Shown here in pieces: positions 1 through 9,564 of a stretch of DNA of 64,000 nucleotides (within the stretch, counting starts at the first letter, position 1; each line of letters begins with the position of its first letter). This DNA comes from Bacillus tuaregi (GTDB lineage: Bacteria; Bacillota; Bacilli; Bacillales; Cytobacillaceae): positions 3,810,015 through 3,874,014 of the forward strand of contig NZ_LT629731.1 of NCBI RefSeq assembly GCF_900104575.1, read 5' to 3'. A model generated the notes under the pieces. That model saw only the letters and a program-made list of their open reading frames with translations. It had not been told where the DNA came from and did not search any database. Made by a program: the position numbers and the translations under genes.

Positions 1-89
1 GAAAATTCTTCTAACAGGAATGCTCCTTTACGGATGATTCTGCTTTACAAACTCATGTCGTCATTACGGCTGACATTCATTCCAGATAT

Positions 90-1076
90 GTGTTTCGTAG
101 TGATGTCGCCTATGATTGGGACTTTCCCATAGAACAGTTGGAGGAAGATACCCTTCTATATCGTGAAGACCATCTGGATTCATTTTGTCGGAAAAATGAC
201 CGTTTCCGATTATCCTACTATCCACAAGAACCAACGAAAGAGGATGACCAGACCTACCCTGAATATGTAGAGGAACTAACAAAAATTAAGAACCGAAGTA
301 AGCTGATTAAGGGGATGCATATTAATTCCACCTATACGTCATTTGCTCATTTTTGGTTGATAAAACAATTGGTACAGGCAAAAGAATGGCGATTTGTCAC
401 AGATGATGATTCTTCCCTTGCAACTGCCATCTATCGTGTGTTCTCGGATGATATACGTCTGTATAATGCCCATCATTTTGTAAGCAAGATGGATAAGACC
501 AAATCAACCAAGCAAAAGTATGAGGACTATTTAGAAGCAAAACGATTATTAACAGATTGGGGAGCTTTTCATGGGTATTCAACGAAATCGCTTTATACGT
601 TAGCGGAACTGTATTTACAAGAAAAGCTACAAACCCATAACTTCTGTAAAGAGGTTGATTTCACCCATAAAAAGGCTACTGTATGGCTGAACAACCCATT
701 AGAACATCCATTGTGTCCGAGGGATAAAGGAAGCCATACAGTAGATTGTCGAACGGATGTAAGTGGTTTGGATACTCATGGATTAGCGTCTGCCATCATG
801 AATGTGAATGACCATGCCACGAACAGCTTCATTCAACAGATACGCAGACGAATTTCCATACTGGAACGACCTTTGGTAACAGCCACAGGACAAGGGAAAA
901 GCTACATTTATGCGAACTTCAATCCTAAGTATGCACAATATGCTTTAACGATTTTAAGAACGTATTACAACTTTTGCCTTCCGTTCGGCAGAGGGGATAA
1001 AAAAGAAACTCCTGCACAACGAATTGGTTTAACTGATAAAGTCTTTGATATGAAAGATATTATCTATATGAAATAA
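90..1076 (+). CDS. Insertion-element transposase, C-terminal part
   Basis: The 328 residues resemble the DDE-type 'insertion element protein' transposases of bacilli, with acidic/aromatic motifs such as TADIHSRYVFRSDVAYDW before the start, FVTDDDSS near residue 100 and the C-terminal TPAQRIGLTDKVFDMKDI. The first start codon is a GTG without a good Shine-Dalgarno. The frame is open back to position 15 and that upstream stretch still looks like transposase, so the true N-terminus lies beyond the window edge or is cut off by the TAA at 12-14. The gene is therefore probably incomplete. I cannot assign the IS family and see no left terminal repeat. A hairpin follows the stop directly. Confidence 0.6.
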   Translation: MFRSDVAYDWDFPIEQLEEDTLLYREDHLDSFCRKNDRFRLSYYPQEPTKEDDQTYPEYVEELTKIKNRSKLIKGMHINSTYTSFAHFWLIKQLVQAKEWRFVTDDDSSLATAIYRVFSDDIRLYNAHHFVSKMDKTKSTKQKYEDYLEAKRLLTDWGAFHGYSTKSLYTLAELYLQEKLQTHNFCKEVDFTHKKATVWLNNPLEHPLCPRDKGSHTVDCRTDVSGLDTHGLASAIMNVNDHATNSFIQQIRRRISILERPLVTATGQGKSYIYANFNPKYAQYALTILRTYYNFCLPFGRGDKKETPAQRIGLTDKVFDMKDIIYMK

Positions 1077-1077
1077 A

Positions 1078-1111
1078 AAGTGCAATGGACTTTATGATGT
1101 CCTTTGCACTT
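1078..1111 (+). terminator. Hairpin after transposase
   Basis: Arms AAGTGCAATGGAC (1078-1090) and GTCCTTTGCACTT (1099-1111) pair with one mismatch around an 8-nt loop, two bases after the transposase stop. It can serve as a terminator or be part of the IS end. The T-tract is short. Confidence 0.45.
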
Positions 1112-1265
1112 TATAAGTAAAAACAATTCACTTTTTAAAATGAATTTTGATAGCCTAAAACTATCATATGTGTCAGTCATTTCAGATACCAATACAAATG
1201 ATGTTAATCGAAATTATTTTAAATGTTGATTGGTGCTTTCGTTACTACGACTATCAACAAATTCA

Positions 1266-1448
1266 TTACACATTATAGTTATCATATTTATATATAGCAG
1301 AAATAGGCTCGTCATCTCTAAAATGGTCTCTTAAATACTCCCTTATATCTTCCGCAAAAAACATAACGCCCAATAATAACAATATTATTAAAAGCAAGAT
1401 ACCACCGAATATAAAAGAGAATGCTTTGCCAACTTTTTTATCATTCAT
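1266..1448 (-). CDS. Small single-span membrane protein
   Basis: This 60-residue protein has a charged N-terminus (MNDKKVGKAF), one hydrophobic span at about residues 10-32, and an acidic, tyrosine-rich tail. A good GGAGG lies 8 nt before the ATG, which supports real translation. I do not recognise a family. Two more small membrane proteins lie upstream on the same strand (1502-1720 and 1777-2103), so the three may be co-expressed. Confidence 0.55.
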   Translation of the reverse strand: MNDKKVGKAFSFIFGGILLLIILLLLGVMFFAEDIREYLRDHFRDDEPISAIYKYDNYNV

Positions 1449-1501
1449 CGTAATTCCTCCAATGCTCTGCCATTGGTTAATTTTACCACAATGAGAGAAA
1501 T

Positions 1502-1720
1502 CTAAAACTCTTTAATAAATGCATTCAGTATAATAACTATAATTCCTAATACAACACAAATACTTACAACGATTTTACCGATTTTGTTATCACCCGAATC
1601 ATCCATACCACTGTAATCATACATATAGTCCGTATTTTCCCTACGCTGTTGTTTTGTCTTTCTATATAATCCTTGAATCTTTTTTTGCTTTTGTTTTTTA
1701 TCTTGTTCATTTTGGCTCAT
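1502..1720 (-). CDS. Small tail-anchored membrane protein
   Basis: 72 residues: a very basic, glutamine- and lysine-rich N-terminal half (QDKKQKQKKIQ) and a hydrophobic span at about residues 48-68 near the C-terminus, giving a cytoplasmic head with a membrane tail. A GGGGGAGA ribosome binding site precedes the ATG. The family is not recognised. It lies in the same orientation as the two neighbouring small membrane ORFs. Confidence 0.55.
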   Translation of the reverse strand: MSQNEQDKKQKQKKIQGLYRKTKQQRRENTDYMYDYSGMDDSGDNKIGKIVVSICVVLGIIVIILNAFIKEF

Positions 1721-1776
1721 TGATTTCTCCCCCTTTTTTTATAATCAATGGTTATATGCCTTGAACAGCAAATCTT

Positions 1777-2103
1777 CTAATTTAAACTATCGTTGTAAAA
1801 CTGTATCCACCGTTTTCGCTTTGAAAATAAGATAGCAAATAATACAATTTCTCCAACGATTAACAAGCCTACGCCTAATGCTAATCCTCCAAAGAACAAA
1901 AATTCATTGACACTCCAAGAGAAGAAGAACCATCCCAATATTCCAATTACACCTAAACCTAAGTTGATTATTCCTGCGACAAGAGATTGTGGAAGGAATA
2001 ATCCTGTTTTTCTAATCATAATCGAGCCATATTTGAAACTTACAAAAGTTGCTATAATCATAAAAATAACGTAAATTGTCATACCAATATCCATCTCGTT
2101 CAA
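1777..2103 (-). CDS. Hypothetical four-span membrane protein
   Basis: 108 residues with about three or four hydrophobic spans (residues 6-24, 38-60, 68-98) and a basic C-terminus (KRKRW). The proposed start is a TTG placed 8 nt after AAAGGAG; an in-frame ATG three codons later lacks that spacing. The function is unknown. It is the promoter-proximal member of a run of three small membrane ORFs next to a transposase, which suggests accessory DNA. Confidence 0.55.
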   Translation of the reverse strand: MNEMDIGMTIYVIFMIIATFVSFKYGSIMIRKTGLFLPQSLVAGIINLGLGVIGILGWFFFSWSVNEFLFFGGLALGVGLLIVGEIVLFAILFSKRKRWIQFYNDSLN

Positions 2104-2209
2104 GCAATCAACTCCTTTATATAAATTTTATCATATCAATCCCTGTTTTTGATTAAAGAATAGTGATTGTTTAATAGAATAATCATTTCTTCCTCAATCT
2201 CATTGTTAA

Positions 2210-2383
2210 ATGATACTTCAAATTCTATTTGAATATTCTATTGGTATGCGTGTTTCACAAGGAAGATTAAAAAAGCATGGTAATTCATTTAGAATCATCA
2301 TGCCATCTCGAACAGGGCATTATTTAACTAATCTGAAATCCGTTGGGTGCGAAACCACAAATAATGGTTTGGGTGCGTATTAA
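2210..2383 (+). pseudogene. Short C-terminal gene fragment
   Basis: A 57-codon frame whose second half (GRLKKHGNSFRIIMPSR... ending GLGAY) looks like genuine coding sequence, but it has no Shine-Dalgarno and is preceded closely by a stop. It is probably the 3' remnant of a larger gene, perhaps linked to the nearby transposase. A strong hairpin follows. The function cannot be named. Confidence 0.25.
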
Positions 2384-2394
2384 AGAAGAAATAA

Positions 2395-2438
2395 AAAATA
2401 GCATGGTTGAATTCGTAGGTGAATTACCATGCTATTTT
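2395..2438. terminator. Perfect 13-bp stem hairpin
   Basis: AAAATAGCATGGT (2395-2407) and ACCATGCTATTTT (2426-2438) are exact inverted repeats flanked by A and T runs, so the hairpin could stop transcription in either direction between the fragment at 2210-2383 and uspA. Confidence 0.6.
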
Positions 2439-2531
2439 GTGTATTATTTGCTATTCTCTTTTACATTTTGTGATTCAAAAGGGAACGTCTTACTCATTTG
2501 TGCCAGAATCCTAATATGGAGTGGAAATCAA

Positions 2532-2969
2532 TTATTTAACAATCATAACTGGGCATGCAGCCTTTTGTACGACGTAATGGCTTACACTCCCCAGAAAGGC
2601 ACCCTTCAAACCGCCGAGTCCCCGACAACCCATGACAATGAGATCTGCGTCATTTTTCTTTACAAATTCCAAAATCATCTGACCTGGATTCCCTTCTACT
2701 AAAAAGGTTCTCGTTTTATTTCGCAGGTCTGCTAATCTTTCCTTTAATTCAAATATCATCGCCTCACCAATTTCACGTTGGATCTCCTGTAATTGTTCCA
2801 AATTATAAATAGGGCTTTCATTGTAAAAAATAATCGGATTGACTACATGAAGCACGTCCAATTCAATTTTCTCATCCTGTTTTGCAAGTAGAATGGCCTT
2901 TTCCAAGGCCTTTCTACTTAATTCGGAGTCATCATAAGGCACCACAATTCGTGAACATAATGAAAGCAT
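2532..2969 (-). CDS. Universal stress protein, UspA family
   Basis: A cytoplasmic single-domain Usp of 145 residues. The C-terminal nucleotide motif G-x2-G-x9-G-S is complete (GCRG...FLGS, about residues 111-125), so this is the ATP-binding type of Usp rather than the UspA type that lacks nucleotide. Such proteins dimerise and are induced in stress or stationary phase; the client is unknown. The ATG at 2969 is preferred to an upstream in-frame GTG because AAGGAGG lies 8 nt before it. It is a single gene with no operon partner. Confidence 0.9.
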   Translation of the reverse strand: MLSLCSRIVVPYDDSELSRKALEKAILLAKQDEKIELDVLHVVNPIIFYNESPIYNLEQLQEIQREIGEAMIFELKERLADLRNKTRTFLVEGNPGQMILEFVKKNDADLIVMGCRGLGGLKGAFLGSVSHYVVQKAACPVMIVK

Positions 2970-3081
2970 CCTTTCCACCTCCTTATTTTTTGACTATCCT
3001 CCCCCTTCATTATACACCCGCAAAGTTTGACACTGATGGAATATACTTAAGAATCAGTAAACACAAAAGGGACCATACTCT

Positions 3082-3112
3082 AAAAAAAAGAACCCAATAA
3101 TGTTGGGCTCTT
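3082..3112 (-). terminator. Rho-independent terminator of the SDR gene
   Basis: On the minus strand AGAGCCCAA/TTGGGTTCT forms a stem with one G-T pair and is followed by eight T residues. It starts a few bases after the SDR stop codon. Confidence 0.8.
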
Positions 3113-3116
3113 CATA

Positions 3117-3842
3117 TTAGAAGGGATTTGTAGCCAAGAAACTCGCTGTTTTTACATAGATTCTTGGATGTAGCTTTAATTGAGCTACAACAAATTCAGC
3201 AATATCTTCCGGCTGCATATATTTTTTATCATTGTTTTCGTCGATTAAGTTCGTTTTAATTGCAAGCTCTGTTGCAACTGTGCTCGGAGTTAAGGCTGTT
3301 ACACGGATATTATTTCGGCGGACCTCCTGTGCTAAGGATTCCGTCAATCCAATAACACCAAATTTTGAGGCACTGTATGCACTGGATGTCGCTGCCCCGT
3401 TTAACCCGTTTGTGGACGATATATTTATGATATCCCCCTGATTTTTATCCATTAATTGAGGAAGCACTGTACGAGTTACATAGTAAAGGCCCATCAAATT
3501 AACATCAATAATCCTCTTCCACTCATCCGGGTCCATTTCTAGGAGCGTAGCAAACTTCCCGATTCCTGCATTATTAATGAGAATATCAATCGTTCCTAAC
3601 TCGTCAGATATTTGCTGTACTACTCGTTCTACATCCTCCAGAGAAGAAACGTCAACTGCTGCATAAGCAGCTTTTCCTCCTAGAGCTTCTACCTCACTTA
3701 CAACGGCCTTTAAGTCGTGCTCGGTTCTTGCGAGCAAACCAACTCTTACCCCTTCACTTGCTAAAGCAAGTGCAATGGCCTTTCCAATCCCTTTCCCAGC
3801 ACCTGTTATAATGGCTACTTTTCCTTTTAATGATTGAACCAA
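3117..3842 (-). CDS. Short-chain dehydrogenase/reductase (FabG-like)
   Basis: A classical SDR of about 241 residues. It has the N-terminal cofactor motif TGAGKGIG, the NNAG motif near residue 90, and the catalytic Ser-Tyr-Lys set (ISST..., YSASK near 155). It probably reduces a 3-oxoacyl or similar carbonyl substrate with NAD(P)H; the substrate cannot be read from sequence. Start choice: the ATG at 3851 touches the AAGGAG directly, whereas the TTG at 3842 (MVQSLKGKV) has 9-nt spacing, so I use the TTG. The gene is followed by a strong terminator. Confidence 0.85.
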   Translation of the reverse strand: MVQSLKGKVAIITGAGKGIGKAIALALASEGVRVGLLARTEHDLKAVVSEVEALGGKAAYAAVDVSSLEDVERVVQQISDELGTIDILINNAGIGKFATLLEMDPDEWKRIIDVNLMGLYYVTRTVLPQLMDKNQGDIINISSTNGLNGAATSSAYSASKFGVIGLTESLAQEVRRNNIRVTALTPSTVATELAIKTNLIDENNDKKYMQPEDIAEFVVAQLKLHPRIYVKTASFLATNPF

Positions 3843-3916
3843 CTTCAACATCTCCTTCCATGACCTTCTAATCTTATTGTGGAAGAAAACCGCTTAATTA
3901 TGCTGGTAGATATCAT

Positions 3917-5188
3917 TTATCGCTTGGAAACAGCGATTACTTTGGGCAACTGTTGCTTTTCCTTCATGGTTAAGACCCCAACCAAACCCAACAGCGAAAA
4001 AATCACCGGAATGATAAAACCATAGTGGTACCCTTCAGTTAAACTCCCTGACAGTTGAAAAAAATCCAATACTTTTCCAAAGAGACTTGGTAGGAGTACT
4101 GCACTAAGAAAGCCTCCGGTATTCGCAAAACCAGAAGCAATGCCTGCCTCCATAACCGGAAAGGTTTGACGAACGGCGGCAAAGGTTAAGGCATTGGCTC
4201 CGTATGCCAGCCCAATAATAAAAAAAAGGAGAGGCAGTAAGGATAACGGAGGATGTCCCTTAGATAGAAATATGCTGGACCAGCTTAACACAATAATGAT
4301 ATGGACAACAATATAAGGTCGTTTAATCATTTCTAACCGACTTGAAATCCAACTGGCTAAAGGAGCACCAATAAGTGCACCAATTAGACCAATTAGAATG
4401 AGCTGACTGGCATCTATCCGTGTCATTCCATACATACTCATTCCATAGGGCACTGCCCACGAACCGATAAATCCAACATATGTTCCAACAATCCCAAAAT
4501 GACAAAGGAATAAAGACCAGGCTTGACGATTCATACATATTCGTCGCAGTAAAACACTAGTTTTCTCACGTTCTATTTTAGGTTCTAAATCGGTTCTTTC
4601 ATCGATGAAGAGTTGTTTTGGTTTTTTGATAAGTACAACAAAGAGGAGAATTCCGCAGAGACACAGTAGGGTTCCCGTAGATAAAAATGCTGCCCTCCAG
4701 CCAAGCAGGTCAATCAATATGGAGAAGGGGACTGTCGCTAGAAGAAAACCAAGACTGCCAGTCATCGCCGTCACACCGATTAAATGGGTGAATTCCTTAG
4801 GCTTAAACCACTGGCTTAAAATTAACACCATATTGACCCAAATCGTTGCATCCCCTAACCCCGTTATGATTCGAGCCAATAATAGAACAAATTCATGTGT
4901 ACTAAGACTATACATAATCGTGCCTAAACCGGTTAGAATCGCTCCGATTATCAGAAAAAAATTAGGGCCAAAACGATCGGCCAAGAGCCCCATTGGAATT
5001 TGCAACCCCGTATAGACAAAAAATTGCATGCTTGCCAGCAGTCCAATGGTTGCAGCTGATACATGAAAATCATTCATCAATTGATCCGTAATCAAACCCG
5101 GTGCAGTGCGCTGGCTTGACATGAGCAAATAAGTAAACAGGACAGAAGCAAACACGACCCATCGAAAAATGCTATTTTGTTTCTCCAC
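3917..5188 (-). CDS. MFS transporter
   Basis: A 423-residue major facilitator with about 12 membrane segments. The loop 2-3 signature GLLADRFGP (about residue 68) marks the family, and the two halves are joined by a charged loop around residues 190-215 (KKPKQLFIDERTDLEPK). The substrate is unknown; the general layout is like anion/organic-acid or CynX/NarK-like porters. The GTG start follows GGGAG at 9 nt. It is transcribed alone, 74 bases upstream of the SDR gene, and the two may share a transcript. Confidence 0.8.
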   Translation of the reverse strand: MEKQNSIFRWVVFASVLFTYLLMSSQRTAPGLITDQLMNDFHVSAATIGLLASMQFFVYTGLQIPMGLLADRFGPNFFLIIGAILTGLGTIMYSLSTHEFVLLLARIITGLGDATIWVNMVLILSQWFKPKEFTHLIGVTAMTGSLGFLLATVPFSILIDLLGWRAAFLSTGTLLCLCGILLFVVLIKKPKQLFIDERTDLEPKIEREKTSVLLRRICMNRQAWSLFLCHFGIVGTYVGFIGSWAVPYGMSMYGMTRIDASQLILIGLIGALIGAPLASWISSRLEMIKRPYIVVHIIIVLSWSSIFLSKGHPPLSLLPLLFFIIGLAYGANALTFAAVRQTFPVMEAGIASGFANTGGFLSAVLLPSLFGKVLDFFQLSGSLTEGYHYGFIIPVIFSLLGLVGVLTMKEKQQLPKVIAVSKR

Positions 5189-5311
5189 TGGTTTCTACTC
5201 CCGTATGTTTTACTTATATATATATGGGTTTTTATTATTATTGTTAATTAGACCAAAAAAAGGTTATTCCCCCATCACATAAATCATGAAGCCAAAAGGG
5301 AATGTGAAAAG

Positions 5312-5352
5312 ACCCTTGATTTCGCTAAAAGCTTTTTAACGAAATCAAGGGT
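5312..5352 (-). terminator. Hairpin downstream of floT
   Basis: ACCCTTGATTTCG (5312-5324) and CGAAATCAAGGGT (5340-5352) are exact inverted repeats just after the flotillin stop. The U-tract is weak, so efficiency is uncertain. Confidence 0.6.
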
Positions 5353-5371
5353 AGAATGAGTATATTATTTA

Positions 5372-6859
5372 TTATTTTTCAATTTCATTGCCTTCAGGCT
5401 TTTCTTCCATTCCATTTTGCTGAGGAATCGAAACAACATTCTGCTGATTGTTGTTATCTATCGTTTTCCTAGAAGCATAGGACTTAATCAGCTCCGCCAC
5501 ATCAATCCCTGTCATTTCTTTCAGAGGCTCCTGCATATCGACCATTGTTTTTGTAATGCTTTTCCCAAAGGAAGGAACTCCTTGACCATTACCGGAATCA
5601 ATGATTTTAACAGAGTCAATATTATTAAGCGGCTGTGCAATCTTTTCTGCGAAGACAGGCAGCATTTCGATAAGCTTTTCAGTAATAATCACTTCACCAT
5701 GTTTTTCCATAGCCTCAGCAAGCAGCTTTCTGGCTTCTGCTTCTGCCTTACCGCGTTCACGGATGACATCTGCTTCCGCCGAACCCTCTTCTCTGCGAAT
5801 TTTTGCTTTTGCTTCACCGTCAATTTCAGCTTTACGCGCTTCTGCTTCCGCTTTACGGGTAGTTTCGTAATAATCAGCATCCGCCTTCGCCTTACGAACC
5901 TTACTTTCCTCTTCTTCCAGCTTAACGGCACGTTCACGTTCTAAAAATTGTAATGTTAACTCTTCTTCTTTTACTTCCTTTGCCAGCTTTGCCTTTTCTA
6001 ACTCATAAGATTGTTCAGACTTCGCACGTGCCCGTTCAGTCTCTTCTTTAAAGGCTGCATCCTTTAAATCCTTCTCTTTTTTGGATTCAGCAATCGTAAT
6101 CTGGCGTTTATACTCTTCTTCTTTTGCTTCTTGATCCATCTTCGCTCGGTGAATTCGAGTATCTCTTTCACTATCCGCCTCAGCGATTTCTGCTAACTTC
6201 CGAACCTCTGCAATTCGTGGCCGTCCCAGGTTTTCTAAGTACCCATTTTCCTCATCTGCGTCACGTATATCAGTTAACCCTAAAGCAGTAATTTTAAAGC
6301 CCATTAAATCTAGCTGCTTTTGAGCAATCTCAGATACATCCTGATTGAATTTTTCCCTGTCATTATTAATTTCTTCCACTGTCATTTTTGAAAGAATCGC
6401 ACGCAAATTACTTCCCAGGACCTCAATAATTTCCTCTTCAATTTCCTTCTGAGCCTTCCCGAGGAATTGTTCTGCATAATTAGCAATACCATTTAATGTA
6501 TCGGCAACCTTTACCATTGCAACTGCATCTGCAACAATAGGAACACCACCATTTGTATAAACCCTTGGTGTTGACAATTTCAGCTGAAATGAAGTCAAAT
6601 TTACTGGCGTTGACGTCTGGAAACGTCTGAGCAGATAGCCGCCACCTCGGATAATTTTCATCGAGCGTCCCTCTGAATCTGTGAAAATATTACTTTCCTT
6701 TTCCGGGTCCCCTAATCTCGGCCCCGTTATTATTAATGCTTCATTCGACTTCGCGGTTCGATAACGAACCTTAACCCAAAAGAAATAACCAATACCTACA
6801 AGTGCAGCAATAATAATAATCGGAATTAAGAACATTAATACTCCAACGAATTCAATCAC
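5372..6859 (-). CDS. floT: Flotillin FloT (YuaG-like SPFH protein)
   Basis: This 495-residue membrane-microdomain scaffold protein has an N-terminal hydrophobic segment (about residues 6-29), an SPFH/PHB domain (about 30-200), and a long Ala/Glu/Lys-rich coiled coil (about 210-390, with repeated EA and KAEAEARK units) ahead of a short polar tail. FloT proteins form oligomers in lipid domains and help signalling, secretion and division complexes. In B. subtilis the gene sits with yuaF (an NfeD protein); no NfeD gene is next to it here, so it appears monocistronic. The GTG start follows AAGGAGG by 8 nt. Confidence 0.93.
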   Translation of the reverse strand: MIEFVGVLMFLIPIIIIAALVGIGYFFWVKVRYRTAKSNEALIITGPRLGDPEKESNIFTDSEGRSMKIIRGGGYLLRRFQTSTPVNLTSFQLKLSTPRVYTNGGVPIVADAVAMVKVADTLNGIANYAEQFLGKAQKEIEEEIIEVLGSNLRAILSKMTVEEINNDREKFNQDVSEIAQKQLDLMGFKITALGLTDIRDADEENGYLENLGRPRIAEVRKLAEIAEADSERDTRIHRAKMDQEAKEEEYKRQITIAESKKEKDLKDAAFKEETERARAKSEQSYELEKAKLAKEVKEEELTLQFLERERAVKLEEEESKVRKAKADADYYETTRKAEAEARKAEIDGEAKAKIRREEGSAEADVIRERGKAEAEARKLLAEAMEKHGEVIITEKLIEMLPVFAEKIAQPLNNIDSVKIIDSGNGQGVPSFGKSITKTMVDMQEPLKEMTGIDVAELIKSYASRKTIDNNNQQNVVSIPQQNGMEEKPEGNEIEK

Positions 6860-7100
6860 AACTTCGCCCTCCTTCTTTGATTGTTATTTTAGCCTACTTT
6901 TTTATACGGTTAAGATCAAATAAAGTTCCCGAAAATTCGTTTTTTTAAAACAATAAACTGTTAAAAAATATCCATTGATTATGTTATTAAATTTATGTTT
7001 AATTATTCACATAGTCTATATTTGCTGTTAATAAACTCAAATATTTGAATGAATACTGTTTTTATATGTGAAATTCATAACAAAATTAGGAGATGGAAAT

Positions 7101-8015
7101 ATGACATTCTCAAAAGATTACTGTGTTAAATTGGGAAAGGATTTATGGATTGCCCTAAGACCCTTTTCTCTCACACTTGCTATTGCATCAATCACCTTGG
7201 GTCTCCTCGTTACTCATTTAGAGGGGAAACTATTTTCAGGGGATCTATCCTTGGATATCCTTAAGATGGTATTGATTTATGTAGGATCCATTCTCAGTCA
7301 AAGCTGTGCGAACATGATTAATGATTTTTATGAAGGTTCCTTCAAATATCATCGTTCAGGTGAAAAAACCTACAAATTTCTAGGCTATCAAAGGACTGCA
7401 TTTGATTTATTAGTTTTCACCCTCAGTATGTTATGTTTAGTTGGCTTTTTCATTATTGGTGCCATACTGATTCAATACAGCACAATCAATCTACTTTATA
7501 TCGGAATTGCCGGAATGATTGGGTCCTACGCCTATACAGGAGAACCATTTGTATATAAGCGCAAAGGATTAGGTGCTATATTATCTTTTATTTTGATGGG
7601 TCCCCTGATGATACTTGGAACGTATATGGTTTTTACAGGTGAATTCTCATTAAGGCCTATTATTCTTACCATTCCTGCAGGATTGATGATTCCATTGCTC
7701 ATGATGTCTAACGAAATAAGAGATTATGAAAGAGATAAAAACCTTGGAATCCGCACTCTTACAGTTATTCTGGGAGAAAAAGCTGGACGGGCCATTTTTA
7801 TCTCATTATTGGTGATTGCTTACGCTATGACAACTATTTTAGTCATAACTGGAGATTTACCGAAGCTAACTCTCTTAGTTTACTTAACACTGCCTGTCGC
7901 CATTAGAGCTTATAACAAAGTTGCTATGCCTAAAACAAGTGGAATTCGAATCACTAATTGGCTTCATATCGCTTTTAATACAGCTACTATCTTAGCTTTA
8001 ATTTTAGGATCATAA
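7101..8015 (+). CDS. UbiA-family prenyltransferase (MenA-like)
   Basis: A polytopic protein of 304 residues with about eight to nine membrane spans. The two aspartate motifs of the UbiA superfamily are visible: N-x2-NDFYE at about residue 70 and NEIRDYERD at about residue 205, which bind Mg-prenyl diphosphate. The closest functional analogue is 1,4-dihydroxy-2-naphthoate octaprenyltransferase of menaquinone synthesis, but no men genes are nearby, so this may be a paralogue with another acceptor. The ATG at 7101 follows AGGAG by 8 nt and is preferred to the upstream GTG at 7068. It is monocistronic with its own terminator. Confidence 0.82.
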   Translation: MTFSKDYCVKLGKDLWIALRPFSLTLAIASITLGLLVTHLEGKLFSGDLSLDILKMVLIYVGSILSQSCANMINDFYEGSFKYHRSGEKTYKFLGYQRTAFDLLVFTLSMLCLVGFFIIGAILIQYSTINLLYIGIAGMIGSYAYTGEPFVYKRKGLGAILSFILMGPLMILGTYMVFTGEFSLRPIILTIPAGLMIPLLMMSNEIRDYERDKNLGIRTLTVILGEKAGRAIFISLLVIAYAMTTILVITGDLPKLTLLVYLTLPVAIRAYNKVAMPKTSGIRITNWLHIAFNTATILALILGS

Positions 8016-8034
8016 TAGATTTAGAAATATAACA

Positions 8035-8064
8035 AAGGCACTCTGACTTGGTCAAAGTGCCTTT
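8035..8064 (+). terminator. Terminator after the prenyltransferase
   Basis: AAGGCACTCTGAC and GTCAAAGTGCCTT form a 13-bp stem with one mismatch and a 3-nt loop, followed by TTTT. Confidence 0.75.
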
Positions 8065-8090
8065 TCATGTAACAGATACCTATCAATATT

Positions 8091-8849
8091 TTATTTCCCA
8101 ATTTTTATCCAGCCACACAACCTGGCTTCCATTACATCAATTAGTTTAAAAATAACAAATCCCATAATACTTAACGCTAAGATTCCACTAAACATTTCCA
8201 CATAATTTACTTTAATCCAGCTGTCCATAATGAAATAGCCAATCCCATAAGTGGTAGCGAAATTCTCTCCATAGAACAAAACAGAAATACTGACTCCAAC
8301 ACTAATTCGAATAGCTGTAATGATCTTGGGTAGGACGGCAGGCACAATTAAATGCCGGTATATTTCCAGCCGACTTAATCCCAGTGACATAACAGAATAG
8401 AATAATTCCTTCGGTATTTCCTTTACCCCATCTCTTACGGCAACAATGATTTGGAACACCACGATGGTAATAATGAGAACAATTTTCGGCGTATTGCCAA
8501 GACCAAATAAAATCATAAGAATGGGCAGGAAGGCTATTTTCGGTAACGGATAAAGGATATAAACAATCGGTGAAACAAGCTCATCTGCCTTTTTACTCAT
8601 GCCTATCCAAAGTCCGATGATGCTTCCTGCAACTAACGATATCAAAATGGCAGCTGTTATTCTGAGAAAACTGACAGATAGATGGATACTTAATTCGCCA
8701 GGGAAAATCTCGATAAAGTTAATGATGGTCTGAAAGGGGGAAGGAATAGCGGATGAAGCTACAGCTAAGTGTAGTATATACCAAAACAATAATACAACCA
8801 GGAAGCCATATAATGTTTTAAATTGATTAATCCATTTCAACTTCATCAT
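8091..8849 (-). CDS. ABC transporter permease, SsuC/TauC type
   Basis: A 252-residue inner-membrane permease with about six spans and the BPD_transp_1 coupling loop (EIPKELFYSVMSLGLSRLEIYR at about 145-170, the EAA motif). It is the last gene of a three-gene operon: binding protein (9564-10508), ATPase (8827-9564), permease. Its start overlaps the ATPase end by 23 bases, indicating translational coupling. Family knowledge points to uptake of sulfonates, nitrate/taurine-like or thiamine-precursor compounds. The gene order matches ytlA-ytlC-ytlD of B. subtilis, a sulfur-linked system, but the substrate is inferred only. Confidence 0.85.
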   Translation of the reverse strand: MMKLKWINQFKTLYGFLVVLLFWYILHLAVASSAIPSPFQTIINFIEIFPGELSIHLSVSFLRITAAILISLVAGSIIGLWIGMSKKADELVSPIVYILYPLPKIAFLPILMILFGLGNTPKIVLIITIVVFQIIVAVRDGVKEIPKELFYSVMSLGLSRLEIYRHLIVPAVLPKIITAIRISVGVSISVLFYGENFATTYGIGYFIMDSWIKVNYVEMFSGILALSIMGFVIFKLIDVMEARLCGWIKIGK

Positions 8850-9564
8850 CTAACCATTTCCTTACTTCTAGACAGATTTTATAAAATTCAAGCTGATTCC
8901 GTAAATCCACGGCACCAAAATGAGGATTTTCGATGATATGTCTAATTTTCCCTTTACTCATAACAATGATATTTTGCCCTAGAAAAACAGCTTCTTCTAT
9001 ATTATGTGTTACCATAACAAGCGTAATTTCCCGCTGTTTATACGTATTTAAAATCAGATTTTGAATATGCTCCTTGGTCATTGCATCTAAAGCAGATGAA
9101 GCTTCATCCATGAGAAGCAGATCCGGTTCTAATGCTAGGGTCCTTGCAATGGCAACCCGTTGCTTTTGTCCTCCGCTCAGTTCACCGGGCAGCTTTTTCC
9201 CAAACGGCAGCATCCCTAAGCTATCTAGGATGGATGTGACCTTTGCTTGGATTTCACTTTTGTGTAATCCTCGTGTTTTGAGAGGAAAGGCAATATTATC
9301 CCAGACCGTCTTCCAGGGAAGTAGACCATAATCCTGCAGGATTAATCCTGTATTTTTTCGAATTCCAGCCAGTTTTTCTTTGTTAACGAAAATGGACCCT
9401 GAGGCAGGAGTAATCAATCCTGCCAGGGTATATAATAAGGTTGTCTTTCCGCAGCCTGATGGACCAATGATGGCATAGGTCGTGTTTTTCTTCATTGTTA
9501 ATGAAATGTTGTCTAGAGCCTTTTCTTCTCCATATCGTACATCAAGTTGCTCTACCTTAATCAT
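8827..9564 (-). CDS. ABC transporter ATP-binding protein, SsuB/TauB type
   Basis: A 245-residue ATPase with Walker A GPSGCGKTT (about residue 34), Q-loop LQDYGLLPW, signature LSGGQKQR (about 130), Walker B LLLMDEAS and the switch histidine VTHN. It energises the adjacent permease on the cytoplasmic face. The ATG overlaps the stop of the binding-protein gene (TAATG), and its own end overlaps the permease gene. The LLPWKTVWDN segment is typical of the nitrate/sulfonate/taurine subfamily. Confidence 0.88.
   Translation of the reverse strand: MIKVEQLDVRYGEEKALDNISLTMKKNTTYAIIGPSGCGKTTLLYTLAGLITPASGSIFVNKEKLAGIRKNTGLILQDYGLLPWKTVWDNIAFPLKTRGLHKSEIQAKVTSILDSLGMLPFGKKLPGELSGGQKQRVAIARTLALEPDLLLMDEASSALDAMTKEHIQNLILNTYKQREITLVMVTHNIEEAVFLGQNIIVMSKGKIRHIIENPHFGAVDLRNQLEFYKICLEVRKWLDDEVEMD

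Noticed and set aside
2343..2702. 119-codon plus-strand frame
   Set aside because: It runs through a hairpin terminator and the antisense strand of the Usp gene, which has clear family motifs and an SD.
5417..5944. 175-codon frame antisense to floT
   Set aside because: Shadow of the low-complexity Ala/Glu coiled-coil coding region of flotillin.
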